NCBI RefSeq assembly: GCF_003075035.1
Contig: NZ_QCZE01000003.1
Span: forward strand, 124,001 to 188,000
From: Zobellella maritima
GTDB taxonomy: Bacteria > Pseudomonadota > Gammaproteobacteria > Enterobacterales > Aeromonadaceae
DNA length: 64,000 nucleotides
Reading direction: 5' to 3'
The translations under genes were made by a program, and so were the position numbers. The first letter of the stretch is position 1; the number at the start of each line of letters is the position of its first letter. Positions 37,678 through 46,961 of the stretch are shown piece after piece. Below the pieces are notes generated by a model. The model made no database searches, had not been told where the DNA came from, and was given only the letters and a program-made list of their open reading frames with translations.

Positions 37678-38982
37678 TCAGGCGACGGCTTTTTGCTCGG
37701 TCTTGCCGGTCACCAGCCCCAGCACAGCGGCGGCCAGGGTGGGCAGTACCCAGGCCATGCCAACGCCGAACATAGGCAGGAAGTCGAAAGCACTCATATT
37801 CAGGCCGGCGGCCTGCATGCCGTCAAGCAGACCGAAGACAAAGGCCACCGCTATGATCAGACGGAAGGCAAATACCGGCGACTTCATCAACGGACGCAGA
37901 TAAGTCGCCAGCACCAGGGCAATGGCCACAGGGTAGAGCGCCACCAGTATAGGAATGGAGACGCTGATCAGAGTATTAAGGCCCACGTTGGCCACCAGGG
38001 CACAAGCAGCGGCAATCAGCACCACCCAGCCCCGATAGTTGCCCTTGCCGGTCAGATTATGAAAATAATCGGCGCAGGAAGAGATCAGCCCCACCGCCGT
38101 GGTCAGGCAGGCCAGGGTGACAATGGCCGCCAGCACCCACAGACCCGGGGTCCCGAACAGGGCCAGCACATAGGCGCTGATGATCTCGCCACCATTGCCG
38201 GCAGACTCCACAACACCCAGGCTGGTGCCACCCAGGATGAACAGAGAGGTATAGACGAAGCCCAGGCCGGCGGCGGCGATCAATGCAGCCATCAACAGAT
38301 AGCGGGATTGAGCCTTGCTGTCGGTCACTCCTTTCTTGCGCAATACATCCAGGATCAGAATGGCGAACAGCAGGGAAGCGAAGGTATCCATGGTATTGTA
38401 GCCTTCGATAAAGCCCTTCACGAACGGCTGACTCAGATAGGCTTCGGTCACCTCGGGCTGGGTACCCTGGGGATTGACGAAGACGGAGACGGCCAGCACC
38501 ACCAGCAACAGCAGCAGTATGGGGGTAAGGAGCTTGCCCACCGCTTCCAGCAACCGACCCTGACTGAGGGACAGCAGCAATGCCACACCAAAAAAGACAA
38601 TGGTGTAGAGCGTCAGGCTAGCCTGGCCCGGATTATCGAGGAAGGGTTTGACGCCCATCTCAAACGCCACCAGGCCGGTACGGGGAGCGGCAAACGCCGG
38701 GCCAATAATAATGAAAATAGCGCTTCCCATGATGGCGATCACCACAGGTGGCAAATCACGCCCCATGGTCGGCAGGCCGCCACCGGCCAGGGCAGCGGCG
38801 ACCAGCCCCGCCAGCGGCAGACCGACTGCCGTGATCAGGAAACCGAACATGGCACTGCCAAGGTTTTCACCGGCCAGGAACCCGGCCAGGGGCGGAAAAA
38901 TAATATTTCCGGCACCCAAAAAGAAGGCAAAGGTCATAAAGCCTAAGCCCAATACATCGAAGGTAGATAACGACTTGTTCAA
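37678..38982 (-). CDS. brnQ: Branched-chain amino acid transporter BrnQ (LIVCS family)
   Basis: A 434-residue inner-membrane cation symporter for leucine, isoleucine and valine with about twelve membrane segments; the N-terminal GLGFMTFAFFLGAGNIIFPPLAG is typical of LIVCS proteins. The start is TTG 38982, preceded by GAGGTG at suitable spacing; this gives the usual MNKSLS-type N-terminus. Its own terminator follows, and another terminator-like hairpin precedes the gene. Confidence 0.93.
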   Translation of the reverse strand: MNKSLSTFDVLGLGFMTFAFFLGAGNIIFPPLAGFLAGENLGSAMFGFLITAVGLPLAGLVAAALAGGGLPTMGRDLPPVVIAIMGSAIFIIIGPAFAAPRTGLVAFEMGVKPFLDNPGQASLTLYTIVFFGVALLLSLSQGRLLEAVGKLLTPILLLLLVVLAVSVFVNPQGTQPEVTEAYLSQPFVKGFIEGYNTMDTFASLLFAILILDVLRKKGVTDSKAQSRYLLMAALIAAAGLGFVYTSLFILGGTSLGVVESAGNGGEIISAYVLALFGTPGLWVLAAIVTLACLTTAVGLISSCADYFHNLTGKGNYRGWVVLIAAACALVANVGLNTLISVSIPILVALYPVAIALVLATYLRPLMKSPVFAFRLIIAVAFVFGLLDGMQAAGLNMSAFDFLPMFGVGMAWVLPTLAAAVLGLVTGKTEQKAVA

Positions 38983-39050
38983 GGAGCACCTCGGTTTTGG
39001 CTATTCGCGTGCGGCCTGTTTCATTTGGAAACCAAACACTAAAAACAAAA

Positions 39051-39101
39051 CGACGTGCTACCGGTTCTTGCTTGGAAAATACTAAAAACCGGCACACGTC
39101 G
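39051..39101 (-). terminator. Terminator-like hairpin between trmN6 and brnQ
   Basis: On the minus strand CGACGTG and CACGTCG, with inner arms CCGGTT and AACCGG, form a bipartite stem immediately followed by TTTTGTTTTT. It most simply ends the trmN6 transcript; it is also in position to attenuate brnQ, but no branched-chain-rich leader peptide is visible before it. Confidence 0.7.
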
Positions 39102-39148
39102 AAGCTGGAGGTAGCATAATGATATGAAAATTATCTTCAAGACGAAAT

Positions 39149-39856
39149 TTACATCTTCAAATAGAAGGGCGAGACCATCTTAGTAAATGTTTCACCTTGA
39201 CCACCATTTGCAGAATTAATAACCATACAATCCTCAAATAGACAGCCTTTAACTCTGGATAAGTGCAATAAAAACCTTCTAGGCGGTTTACCACTCCTAG
39301 TTATCACATTTTGTTTTTCGATCAGATGCAGGCCATTTACCTCCGCCAGGGCTAAAGCATCATCCAAGGCCTGGTAGGGCAAAACAAGAGACAATCGACC
39401 ATCTTCGGCCAGCAAACGATTGCAGTGCTGGAACAGGGAGGGATAATCCAGGCTACCGGTGTGGCGCGCCCCGGCCCGGGCGGCACAGTCGAAGGACTGG
39501 CCGTGGCTGAAGTAAGGCGGATTGGAGACTATCAACTCGAAAGGGGCCGCCTGGTAGGACTGCAGATCGCCGGTCACTATCTCGACCCTGTCCGGCCAGG
39601 GAGAGGCCGCCACATTATCCCTGGCCTGCGCCGCCGCCCGGGCATCCAGCTCGATACCGGTAATATGGGCCCGGGCACCGCCGCGCTGGGCCAGCATCAA
39701 GGCGACCAGGCCGGAACCGGTGCCCACATCCAGGATGCGCCGGGCTCCCCCCAGCGGCGTCCAGGCGCCGAGCAGGATGCCATCGGTCCCCACCTTCATG
39801 GCACATTGATCGTGATTGATATGAAATTGTTTAAAAGTAAAACCTCTGCCGGCCAT
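39149..39856 (-). CDS. trmN6: tRNA1(Val) adenine-37 N6-methyltransferase
   Basis: A 235-residue SAM-dependent methyltransferase (E. coli YfiC) modifying A37 of tRNA1(Val). The SAM-binding motif ILDVGTGSGLVALMLAQR (about 41-58) and the amino-methylase NPPY motif (SNPPYFSHGQ, about 110-119) are clear. It is divergent from srmB as in E. coli. The last third of the gene (about 39149-39350) is markedly more AT-rich than the first part and than its neighbours. Confidence 0.93.
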   Translation of the reverse strand: MAGRGFTFKQFHINHDQCAMKVGTDGILLGAWTPLGGARRILDVGTGSGLVALMLAQRGGARAHITGIELDARAAAQARDNVAASPWPDRVEIVTGDLQSYQAAPFELIVSNPPYFSHGQSFDCAARAGARHTGSLDYPSLFQHCNRLLAEDGRLSLVLPYQALDDALALAEVNGLHLIEKQNVITRSGKPPRRFLLHLSRVKGCLFEDCMVINSANGGQGETFTKMVSPFYLKM

Positions 39857-39934
39857 GGTTGTCGGTGATTCCTGTCAGGCTTTTTTGTTCGAGTTCGCCT
39901 ATAATACCCGCCTTTTAGGCCGACGAGATCCACC

Positions 39935-41263
39935 ATGAGCAGTTTGACCTTCGAGCAACTGGAGTTAGACCCCATACTGGTACGCGCCCTGACGCGCATG
40001 GGCTATACCAAGCCGACCACCATTCAGAGCCAGGTCATTCCCGAAGCCATGAGCGGGCGGGATATCATGGCATCGGCGCCAACCGGCACCGGCAAAACCG
40101 CCGCCTTTTTGTTGCCCGCCTGCCAACACCTGCTGGATTTTCCCCGTCGCCAGGCCGGTCCGGCACGGGTGCTGGTGCTGACCCCGACCCGGGAGCTGGC
40201 CAAGCAGATCGGTGATGATGCCAAGGCCATGCTGCAGGATACCCCACTGCGGGTCGAGGTGATCACCGGCGGCGTCAAGGCCGACAGCCACCTGCCGGCC
40301 CTGACCAAGACCACGGATATCGTCGTCGCCACCCCCGGCCGCCTGCTGCAATATATAGAAGAAGAGTCCTTCGACAGTCGGGATATCGAGATCCTGATCC
40401 TAGATGAAGCAGACCGCATGCTGGATATGGGCTTTATCAATGATGTCGACCGCATTGCCGCCGAGGCCCGCTGGCGCCGTCAGACCATGCTGTTTTCTGC
40501 CACTCTCGAAGGCAAGGGGCTGATGTCTTTCGCCGACGAGCTGCTCAAGGAGGCGGTCAATATCACCGCCGAACCACCGCGCAGTGAGCGCAAGAAAATC
40601 ACCCAGTGGTTGCACCTGGCGGATAACCCCGAACACAAGTTCGCCCTGCTCAAGCACCTGCTGACCCATGAAGACGTGACCCGCAGCATCGTCTTTGTGA
40701 AAACCCGCGATCGCCTGACCGAATTATCCAGCCGCCTGCAGCAGGAAGGCCTGGATTGCGCCTGGTTAAGGGGCGAGATGGAGCAGGACAAGCGCTTTGA
40801 AGCCCTTCGCCGGTTCAGTAATGGCAAGGTCAATATCCTGGTTGCCACCGATGTAGCGGCCCGGGGTATAGATCTGCCCGAAGTCAGCCATGTGATCAAC
40901 TACGACATGCCGCGCACCGCCGATGTCTATGTACATCGCATCGGCCGCACCGGCCGCGCCGGACGCAAAGGCACCGCCATCAGCCTGGTCGAGGCCCACG
41001 ACATGCCTATGGTGGTCAAGGTCGAGCGCTATACGGAACAAAGGCTCAAACGCCGGGTGATCGACGAGCTCAGGCCCAGGCACAAGGAAGCCAGCGTGGC
41101 TCCCCGCAAGAAAAAAGAGCTGACCGGCAAGAAGGTGGCCGACAAGCCCCAGGAAAAGAAGAAGGTGCGGCTCAAGGATCGCAAGGCCAAGGGCAAGCCG
41201 AAATGGGCAACTGGCAAACCATCCGCTGCAACCAAGACTCCCAAAGACACCGGGGAAGAATAA
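39935..41263 (+). CDS. srmB: ATP-dependent RNA helicase SrmB
   Basis: A 442-residue DEAD-box helicase acting in early 50S ribosome assembly. Motifs: Q motif region TTIQSQVIP, Walker A ASAPTGTGKT (about 46-55), DEAD (ILDEADRMLDMGF, about 150-162), SAT (about 186-188), and motif VI HRIGRTGRAGR (about 333-343). A lysine-rich C-terminal tail (about 385-442) should bind rRNA. Placement opposite trmN6 supports SrmB rather than another DEAD-box paralogue. Confidence 0.94.
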   Translation: MSSLTFEQLELDPILVRALTRMGYTKPTTIQSQVIPEAMSGRDIMASAPTGTGKTAAFLLPACQHLLDFPRRQAGPARVLVLTPTRELAKQIGDDAKAMLQDTPLRVEVITGGVKADSHLPALTKTTDIVVATPGRLLQYIEEESFDSRDIEILILDEADRMLDMGFINDVDRIAAEARWRRQTMLFSATLEGKGLMSFADELLKEAVNITAEPPRSERKKITQWLHLADNPEHKFALLKHLLTHEDVTRSIVFVKTRDRLTELSSRLQQEGLDCAWLRGEMEQDKRFEALRRFSNGKVNILVATDVAARGIDLPEVSHVINYDMPRTADVYVHRIGRTGRAGRKGTAISLVEAHDMPMVVKVERYTEQRLKRRVIDELRPRHKEASVAPRKKKELTGKKVADKPQEKKKVRLKDRKAKGKPKWATGKPSAATKTPKDTGEE

Positions 41264-41265
41264 TA

Positions 41266-41305
41266 CCAATCCCAGTAAAAGGGCTCATTGGTTTCGTTGG
41301 ATTGG
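41266..41305. repeat. Short inverted repeat after srmB
   Basis: CCAATCC (41266-41272) and GGATTGG (41299-41305) face each other directly after the srmB stop codon. The leading TAATACCAATCCCAGTAA is of a type I associate with dispersed intergenic repeats in marine gammaproteobacteria, but only one copy is present here. Confidence 0.35.
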
Positions 41306-41350
41306 CAGAAGCCAGACAGCAGCAGCTTGCAAGAGGCTATCTACTCTAAA

Positions 41351-41375
41351 AAAGAAAACCGGCCAATCGGCCGGT
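41351..41375 (-). terminator. Terminator after the pilTU-yaaA strand
   Basis: On the minus strand ACCGGCC-GATT-GGCCGGT followed by TTTCTTTTTT: a strong 7-bp stem with U-tract, ending transcripts that pass through yaaA. Confidence 0.85.
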
Positions 41376-41376
41376 C

Positions 41377-41464
41377 AAAAATGAAGAAGAGGAACAATAA
41401 AATTCAGTAGACACTGACTATAAGAGCGCTGCCGGAAAGAAAGGTTCAACTCTTCTTCATTTTT
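41377..41464. repeat. 15-bp inverted repeat with 58-base spacer downstream of yaaA
   Basis: AAAAATGAAGAAGAG (41377-41391) and CTCTTCTTCATTTTT (41450-41464) are perfect inverted copies lying between the yaaA stop and its terminator. In RNA they would form a long stem closing a 58-base loop. It could be the body of a 3'-UTR small RNA or a remnant element. Confidence 0.6.
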
Positions 41465-41471
41465 ATCCCCG

Positions 41472-42245
41472 TTACTGTTCGTCCCGCTTGAATACCAGCT
41501 CGGTGGCGGACGATTCCTGCTCCGCAAAGTAGTAACCGGCTGTATCGAAGCCGGTCAGCTGACTCACCTCGGTCAGCTGGTGCTCAATAATGTAACGGGC
41601 CATCATGCCCCTGGCCTTCTTGGCGTAGAAGCTGATGATCTTGTACTGACCATTTTTGCAATCCTTGAACACGGGCGTCACTATCTGGCCGTCCAGTTGC
41701 CCCGGGCGTACCGCCTTGAAATATTCGTTGGAAGCCAGGTTAATAAGCCACCGATCTCCCTGGCTCGCCAGCGCCCGATTCAATTGCTCGGTGATAATAT
41801 CCCCCCAGAACTGATACAGATCGCTCCCCCGTTCGTTGTCGAGCCGGGTCCCCATCTCCAGCCGGTAGGCCTGCATCAGATCCAGCGGCCGCAACAGACC
41901 GTACAGTCCGGACAGGATGCGCAGATGCCGCTGGGCAAAGGCAAAATCCTCCTTGCCGAGGGTCTCCGCATCCAGCCCCGTGTAGACATCCCCCTTGAAT
42001 GCCAGCAGCGCCTGCTTGGCGTTGTCCGGAGTAAAGTCGGGCTGCCAGCTTGCGAAGCGGGCCGCATTCAGCCCGGCCAGCTTGTCGCTGATCCCCATCA
42101 ACCGGCTCAGCTGCACCGGCGTCAACTGTCTGGCCCGTTCAATCAAGCGGATCGAGTGATCCAGCAGGGCCGGCAGGGTATGGTCGGCCACCACCGGCGG
42201 TGTATCGAAATCCAGCGTCTTGGCCGGAGAAACCACAATCAGCAT
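41472..42245 (-). CDS. yaaA: Peroxide stress protein YaaA (DUF328)
   Basis: A 257-residue cytosolic protein of the YaaA/UPF0246 family, known in E. coli to limit intracellular iron under hydrogen peroxide stress. The family start [16 protein letters not shown] and the C-terminal YSAK-type region ([17 protein letters not shown], about 205-221) are present; length is the usual one. It lies 9 bases downstream of pilU, so it may be cotranscribed with the pilus motors. Confidence 0.92.
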   Translation of the reverse strand: MLIVVSPAKTLDFDTPPVVADHTLPALLDHSIRLIERARQLTPVQLSRLMGISDKLAGLNAARFASWQPDFTPDNAKQALLAFKGDVYTGLDAETLGKEDFAFAQRHLRILSGLYGLLRPLDLMQAYRLEMGTRLDNERGSDLYQFWGDIITEQLNRALASQGDRWLINLASNEYFKAVRPGQLDGQIVTPVFKDCKNGQYKIISFYAKKARGMMARYIIEHQLTEVSQLTGFDTAGYYFAEQESSATELVFKRDEQ

Positions 42246-42254
42246 GCAAATCCT

Positions 42255-43367
42255 CTAAGACTCTATGGTGATATTGTCGAGCAAACCCGAATCCAGCCCG
42301 CCGCCGCCGCCGTGCAACTTGATCATCAGCCGCAGATCATTGGGCGAGTCGGCATAGGCCAGCGCTTCGGTGTAGCCTATATGGCGCTGGCTATAGAGGT
42401 CAAACAATGCCTGATCGAAAGTCTGCATACCCTGCTCCCTGGATTTCGACATGATCTCCTTGAGCCGGTGCATGTCTCCCTTGCGGATCACATCCGCCAC
42501 CAGCGGCGTATTGAGCAGGATTTCGAAGGCACCGCGCCGCTGACTGCCGTCCATGCAGGGCACCAGCTGCTGGGCCACAATCGCCTTAAGATTGAAGGAC
42601 AGATCGAACAGCAGCTGACGGTGCTTGTCCTGGGGAACCAGGTGCATAATCCTGTCCAGCGCCTGGTTGGCGTTGTTGGCATGCAGGGTGGCCATGCACA
42701 GGTGGCCGGTTTCCGCAAAGGACAGGGCATAACCCATGGTTTCTTCCGAGCGGATCTCGCCGATCAGGATCACATCGGGCGCTTGGCGCAGGGAGCTTTT
42801 CAGAGCCGCATCGAAAGATTCAGTGTCTATGCCGACTTCCCGCTGGGTGATAATGGAACGGTCGTGCTGATGTACAAATTCCACCGGATCTTCGATGGTC
42901 AGGATATGGCCGTCGGCATAGCGGTTGCGGTAACCGATCATCGCCGCCAGGGAGCTCGACTTGCCCGCCCCCGTGCCACCGACGAACAGCACCAGCCCCC
43001 GTTTGGCCATAGTGACTTCTCTCAGCACCTCGGGCAGACAAAGCTCTTCGAAGGTCGGTATGCTGCTCTCGATACGCCTGAGCACCATGCCGGCCCTGTC
43101 CTGCTGCCAGAAGGCACTAACCCGGAACCGGCCTATGCCGTCCCGGGTGATGGCGAAGTTGGCTTCTTTCTGCTGGTGATAACGCTGCCGCCATTCGACA
43201 TTCATGGTCGACTCCACCAGGGTCAGGGCCTCGGCCTCCGTCAACGGCTCGGTGCCCAACCGCTGCAACTGCCCCCAGGCCTTGATGGTGGGCGCGACCC
43301 CCACCGAGATATACAGATCCGATGCTTTCTGCTCCACCATGGTGCTCAGCAAGGAGTTCAGTTCCAT
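42255..43367 (-). CDS. pilU: Type IV pilus retraction accessory ATPase PilU
   Basis: A 370-residue hexameric cytoplasmic ATPase that assists PilT in pilus retraction. Walker A GGTGAGKSSS (about 129-138), Asp box and His box regions and Walker B VILIGEIRSEE (about 195-205) are intact. ATG 43367 is at the best distance from the GGAGG at 43377-43373; ATG 43370 and GTG 43373 are alternatives. It follows pilT by about 100 bases on the same strand, and the pilus structural genes are not in the window. Confidence 0.92.
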   Translation of the reverse strand: MELNSLLSTMVEQKASDLYISVGVAPTIKAWGQLQRLGTEPLTEAEALTLVESTMNVEWRQRYHQQKEANFAITRDGIGRFRVSAFWQQDRAGMVLRRIESSIPTFEELCLPEVLREVTMAKRGLVLFVGGTGAGKSSSLAAMIGYRNRYADGHILTIEDPVEFVHQHDRSIITQREVGIDTESFDAALKSSLRQAPDVILIGEIRSEETMGYALSFAETGHLCMATLHANNANQALDRIMHLVPQDKHRQLLFDLSFNLKAIVAQQLVPCMDGSQRRGAFEILLNTPLVADVIRKGDMHRLKEIMSKSREQGMQTFDQALFDLYSQRHIGYTEALAYADSPNDLRLMIKLHGGGGGLDSGLLDNITIES

Positions 43368-43469
43368 CATCACCTCCAGAATGGAATATGACCGCGATCA
43401 TGCGGTACAAGGCCGGTCGACGCCAGCACTGGCTGACCGCCTCCTATTTACTGGGCTATGAGCCCAATG

Positions 43470-44507
43470 TCAGAAAGCGTTGGGATCCACCGCCTTGACC
43501 TTGGCATCCACAGGCGCCACCAGGCCGCTGGTCACCAGGTATTTCAGGCTCTGATCCATGGTCTGCATGCCGTGGGACATGCCGGTCTGGATCACCGAAT
43601 ACATCTGCGCCACCTTGTCCTCGCGGATCAGGTTGCGGATGGCGGTGGTCCCCAGCATGATCTCGTGGGCCGCGATGCGGCCATCCGGAATACGCTTGAG
43701 CAGGGCCTGGGAGATCACCGCCCGCAAGGACTCCGACAGCATGGAACGCACCATGTCCTTTTCTGCCCCCGGGAACACATCGATAATACGGTCGATGGTC
43801 TTGGCAGCCGAGGAGGTGTGCAGGGTGCCGAACACCAGATGCCCTGTTTCCGCCGCGGTCAGCGCCAGGCGTATGGTCTCCAGATCCCGCAGCTCCCCCA
43901 CCAGTATGATATCCGGGTCCTCCCTCAGGGCCGAACGCAGGGCATTGTTGAAAGAGTGGGTATCCCGGTGCACTTCCCGCTGGTTGATCAGGCATTTTTT
44001 ATTGTTATGGTGCACAAATTCGATGGGGTCTTCGATGGTCAGTATATGCTTGTTGAAGTTCTCGTTGATGTGATCGACCATGGCTGCCAGGGTGGTCGAC
44101 TTACCCGAGCCGGTAGGGCCGGTCACCAGCACCAGGCCACGCGGGTATTCGGCGATGCGTCGAAAGATATCCGGGGCGCCCAGCTGTTCCAGGCTGAGGA
44201 TCTCACTGGGGATCACCCGGAACACCGCTGCCGGTCCCCGGGCATGATGAAAAGCGTTAACCCGAAAACGGGCCAGTCCCGGCAACTCGAAGGAAAAGTC
44301 CGCTTCTAAGCTTTCTTCCAGCTCTTTGCGCTGACGATCATTCATGATGTCGTAGACCAACCGGTGCACTTCCCGATGATCGAGTACCGGCAGGCTCAGC
44401 TTGCGCACCTCTCCGTCTACCCGGATCATGGGCTGAACCCCAGATGAAAGATGCAGATCCGATGCATTATGCTTTACACTAAACGCCAATAATTCCGTAA
44501 TATCCAT
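43470..44507 (-). CDS. pilT: Type IV pilus retraction ATPase PilT
   Basis: A 345-residue motor ATPase that depolymerises type IV pili and powers twitching motility and DNA uptake. Walker A GPTGSGKSTT (about 130-139), Walker B IILVGELRDLE and the PilT-specific AIRNLIRE motif (about 288-295) are present. ATG 44507 gives the canonical MDITELLAFSVK start; upstream in-frame codons overlap the divergent yggS start region and are rejected. Confidence 0.95.
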   Translation of the reverse strand: MDITELLAFSVKHNASDLHLSSGVQPMIRVDGEVRKLSLPVLDHREVHRLVYDIMNDRQRKELEESLEADFSFELPGLARFRVNAFHHARGPAAVFRVIPSEILSLEQLGAPDIFRRIAEYPRGLVLVTGPTGSGKSTTLAAMVDHINENFNKHILTIEDPIEFVHHNNKKCLINQREVHRDTHSFNNALRSALREDPDIILVGELRDLETIRLALTAAETGHLVFGTLHTSSAAKTIDRIIDVFPGAEKDMVRSMLSESLRAVISQALLKRIPDGRIAAHEIMLGTTAIRNLIREDKVAQMYSVIQTGMSHGMQTMDQSLKYLVTSGLVAPVDAKVKAVDPNAF

Positions 44508-44540
44508 AAAGGGTCCCCGTCTCTTTTGGTTATCAATGAT

Positions 44541-45230
44541 ATGAAAAACATCGCACAGCACTTACAGCTAGTTCAGGACAGAATTGCGAAGGCTGCAAGT
44601 GAGTCTAGTCGCCCTGTTGATGACATTCATCTACTGGCCGTCAGTAAAACCAAGCCCATCGCCGATATCGAACAAGCCTATGCCGCCGGCCAACGGCAGT
44701 TCGGTGAAAACTATGTGCAGGAAGCAATTGAAAAAATCCAGCAATTAACGCATAAATACCCGGATATGTGCTGGCATTTGATCGGGCCGCTACAGTCCAA
44801 CAAAAGCCGCCAGGTGGCGGAGCACTTCGACTGGGTACAAACGGTAGACCGGCTCAAGATTGCCCAGCGACTCAGCGAGCAAAGGCCGTCACATTTACCC
44901 CCCCTGAATATTTGTCTACAGGTCAATGTCAGCGGTGAAACCAGTAAATCCGGCCTGGCCCCGGCCGAGGCGCTTAGCCTGGCTGCATCGATAAGCGACT
45001 TGCCCGGACTCCGACTACGGGGTTTAATGGCCATTCCCGAGCACACAGATGAAGTAGCCAGACTCGAGTCCCAGTTCCTGGAGTTAAAGCAACTCTTTGA
45101 TAGAATGGCAGAAATCTACCCAGATGTAGATACTCTGTCGATGGGTATGAGCGAAGATTTGGAAATGGCCGTGGCCTGTGGCAGCACCCTGGTGAGGGTG
45201 GGAACGGCCATATTTGGTACCCGCAACTAA
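44541..45230 (+). CDS. yggS: Pyridoxal-phosphate homeostasis protein YggS
   Basis: A 229-residue PLP-binding protein of the COG0325 family that keeps free PLP in balance. The PLP lysine is in LLAVSKTKP (about residues 31-39); GENYVQEA and MGMSEDLEMAV are conserved. It is divergent from pilT, as in many gammaproteobacteria, and heads an operon continuing into proC. An ATG-equivalent 15 bases upstream (44526) is possible but does not match relatives. Confidence 0.93.
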   Translation: MKNIAQHLQLVQDRIAKAASESSRPVDDIHLLAVSKTKPIADIEQAYAAGQRQFGENYVQEAIEKIQQLTHKYPDMCWHLIGPLQSNKSRQVAEHFDWVQTVDRLKIAQRLSEQRPSHLPPLNICLQVNVSGETSKSGLAPAEALSLAASISDLPGLRLRGLMAIPEHTDEVARLESQFLELKQLFDRMAEIYPDVDTLSMGMSEDLEMAVACGSTLVRVGTAIFGTRN

Positions 45231-45241
45231 AGTGATCATCA

Positions 45242-46066
45242 ATGGAACAAAGAAAACTTGCCTTTATTGGCGCGGGAAACATGACCCGCAGCCTGATCTC
45301 CGGCCTGATCCAGGCCGGCTATCCGGCCGATGCAATCTGGGCCGCCAACCCATCGAGGGAGAAACTGGATAGTCTCGCTGCGGATTTCGGCATCCATGTC
45401 ACCCAGGATAATGCCGAGGCAGCCAGCCGATGCGAGGCCCTGGTGCTGGCGGTCAAGCCGCAGATGATGGCCGCCATGCTGACCACCCTTAGCCAGTCTC
45501 TGGGCGGCTTCGGTGACAAGCTGTTGATCTCCATCGCCGCCGGTGTCAGCCTGGATCGCCTGGAACAGATGACCGGTGGCCATAACAAACTGGTGCGTAC
45601 CATGCCCAATACCCCCTCGCTGCTGGGGCTGGGCATGACGGGCCTGTACGCCCGGGCGCATATCGGCGAGTCCGACCGCCGCTACTGTGAACAGATGATG
45701 CAATGTGTGGGCAAGACACTGTGGGTTGCCGAAGAAGACGGCATCAATCAGGTGATCGGCGCCGCCGGCAGCGCACCGGCCTATTTCTTCCTGTTTATGG
45801 AGGCCATGGCCGAGCACGCCGAAAAACAAGGCTTCAGTGCCGAACAGGCTCGCCTGCTGGTACAACAGACCGCCTTGGGCGCGGCCCATATGGTGGAAGC
45901 TAATCCGCAGTTGTCGCTGGCCGAGCTGAGGGCCCAGGTCACCTCCAAGGGCGGCACCACCGCCGAAGCGATCCGCCGTTTCCAGGAGCAGGACCTGAAT
46001 CAAGTGGTCAGCCAGGCCATGACCGCGGCGGTGGCCCGTGCGCGGGAACTGGAAGCGCAACTCTAA
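45242..46066 (+). CDS. proC: Pyrroline-5-carboxylate reductase
   Basis: A 274-residue cytosolic enzyme for the final step of proline synthesis. The Rossmann motif FIGAGNMTRSLISGL opens the protein, and the C-terminal signature of the family (VTSKGGTTAEAIRRF, about 237-251) is intact. It lies 11 bases after yggS and 9 before yggT. Proline breakdown (putA) is elsewhere in the window. Confidence 0.95.
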   Translation: MEQRKLAFIGAGNMTRSLISGLIQAGYPADAIWAANPSREKLDSLAADFGIHVTQDNAEAASRCEALVLAVKPQMMAAMLTTLSQSLGGFGDKLLISIAAGVSLDRLEQMTGGHNKLVRTMPNTPSLLGLGMTGLYARAHIGESDRRYCEQMMQCVGKTLWVAEEDGINQVIGAAGSAPAYFFLFMEAMAEHAEKQGFSAEQARLLVQQTALGAAHMVEANPQLSLAELRAQVTSKGGTTAEAIRRFQEQDLNQVVSQAMTAAVARARELEAQL

Positions 46067-46075
46067 GGACCCCAG

Positions 46076-46627
46076 ATGAATACCGCTTATTACTTGATCA
46101 ACACCCTGTTCGACCTCTATCTGATGGTGGTGCTGTTGCGCATCTGGCTGCAGATGGCCAGGGCCGATTTTTATAATCCCTTCAGCCAGTTCGTGGTAAA
46201 GGCCACCAACCCGGTATTGACCCCGATGCGTCGCCTGGTGCCCGGTTTCTTCGGCATCGACTTCGCCGCCGTGCTGCTGGCGGTGCTGGTCGCCCTTGCC
46301 AAGCTGTTGATCTTCAAAGCCATGAACCTGCTCTATGCGGATTGGCCGACGGTCGCCCTGGTCAGCCTGGTGACGGTGCTGAAAAAGGCCGGGGTCATGC
46401 TGTTCTGGATCCTGATCATCCGCGCCCTGCTGAGCTGGGTCAGCCAGGGCCGCAGCCAGATCGAGTATGTGATGCTGCAGCTGACCGAGCCTCTGCTGGC
46501 GCCGATCCGTCGGGTGATCCCCCCCATGGGTGGCCTGGATTTATCCATACTGGTGGCCTTTATCGCCCTGCAGGCCCTGAACTGGCTGATGGGTGACATG
46601 TTCGGCCCGCTCTGGTGGCAGCTTTGA
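46076..46627 (+). CDS. yggT: YggT family inner-membrane protein
   Basis: A 183-residue membrane protein with two YGGT repeats (about 5-80 and 105-180), each two hydrophobic helices around a conserved [13 protein letters not shown] or [13 protein letters not shown] segment. Family members are linked to osmotic adaptation, but their exact activity is not established. In operon between proC and yggU. Confidence 0.9.
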   Translation: MNTAYYLINTLFDLYLMVVLLRIWLQMARADFYNPFSQFVVKATNPVLTPMRRLVPGFFGIDFAAVLLAVLVALAKLLIFKAMNLLYADWPTVALVSLVTVLKKAGVMLFWILIIRALLSWVSQGRSQIEYVMLQLTEPLLAPIRRVIPPMGGLDLSILVAFIALQALNWLMGDMFGPLWWQL

Positions 46628-46926
46628 GTCAGGCCGTCAGGCTGGAAGGCGATGTGCTGCTGCTCAGCCTGTACCTGCAGCCCAAGGCCAGCCGGGACCA
46701 GTTTGCCGGCCGCCACGGGGACGAACTGAAGCTGGCCATTACCGCACCACCGGTCGATGGCCAGGCCAATGCCTATCTGCTCAAATGGCTGGCAAAGCGC
46801 TGCCGGGTACCCAAATCCCAGGTTACCATCATCAGTGGCGAGACCAGCCGGCATAAACGACTCAAGGTCATCCGGCCCAGGGAAATCCCCGCTGAGCTTG
46901 CTGACCTCCTGGCCGATAGCGCCTAA
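46615..46926 (+). CDS. yggU: DUF167 family protein YggU
   Basis: A 103-residue small soluble protein of unknown function (UPF0235). Conserved [25 protein letters not shown] and [12 protein letters not shown] are visible. The GTG at 46615 overlaps yggT by 13 bases; a TTG at 46624 would give a 4-base overlap and is equally possible. Confidence 0.87.
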   Translation: MAALSQAVRLEGDVLLLSLYLQPKASRDQFAGRHGDELKLAITAPPVDGQANAYLLKWLAKRCRVPKSQVTIISGETSRHKRLKVIRPREIPAELADLLADSA

Positions 46927-46961
46927 ACTCATACTGATAAATGTTTCATCAAGGAGCCGTT

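Noticed and set aside
37567..38946. 459-codon plus-strand open frame
   Set aside because: It is antisense to brnQ, is rich in Gln, His and Gly as usual for reverse frames of GC-rich membrane-protein genes, and has no family resemblance.
39051..39101. Branched-chain amino acid attenuator for brnQ
   Set aside because: The hairpin looks like a terminator, but no leader peptide with Ile, Leu or Val runs precedes it; termination of trmN6 is the simpler reading.
41580..43391. 603-codon plus-strand open frame
   Set aside because: It runs antisense across yaaA and pilU, both of which carry complete family motifs.
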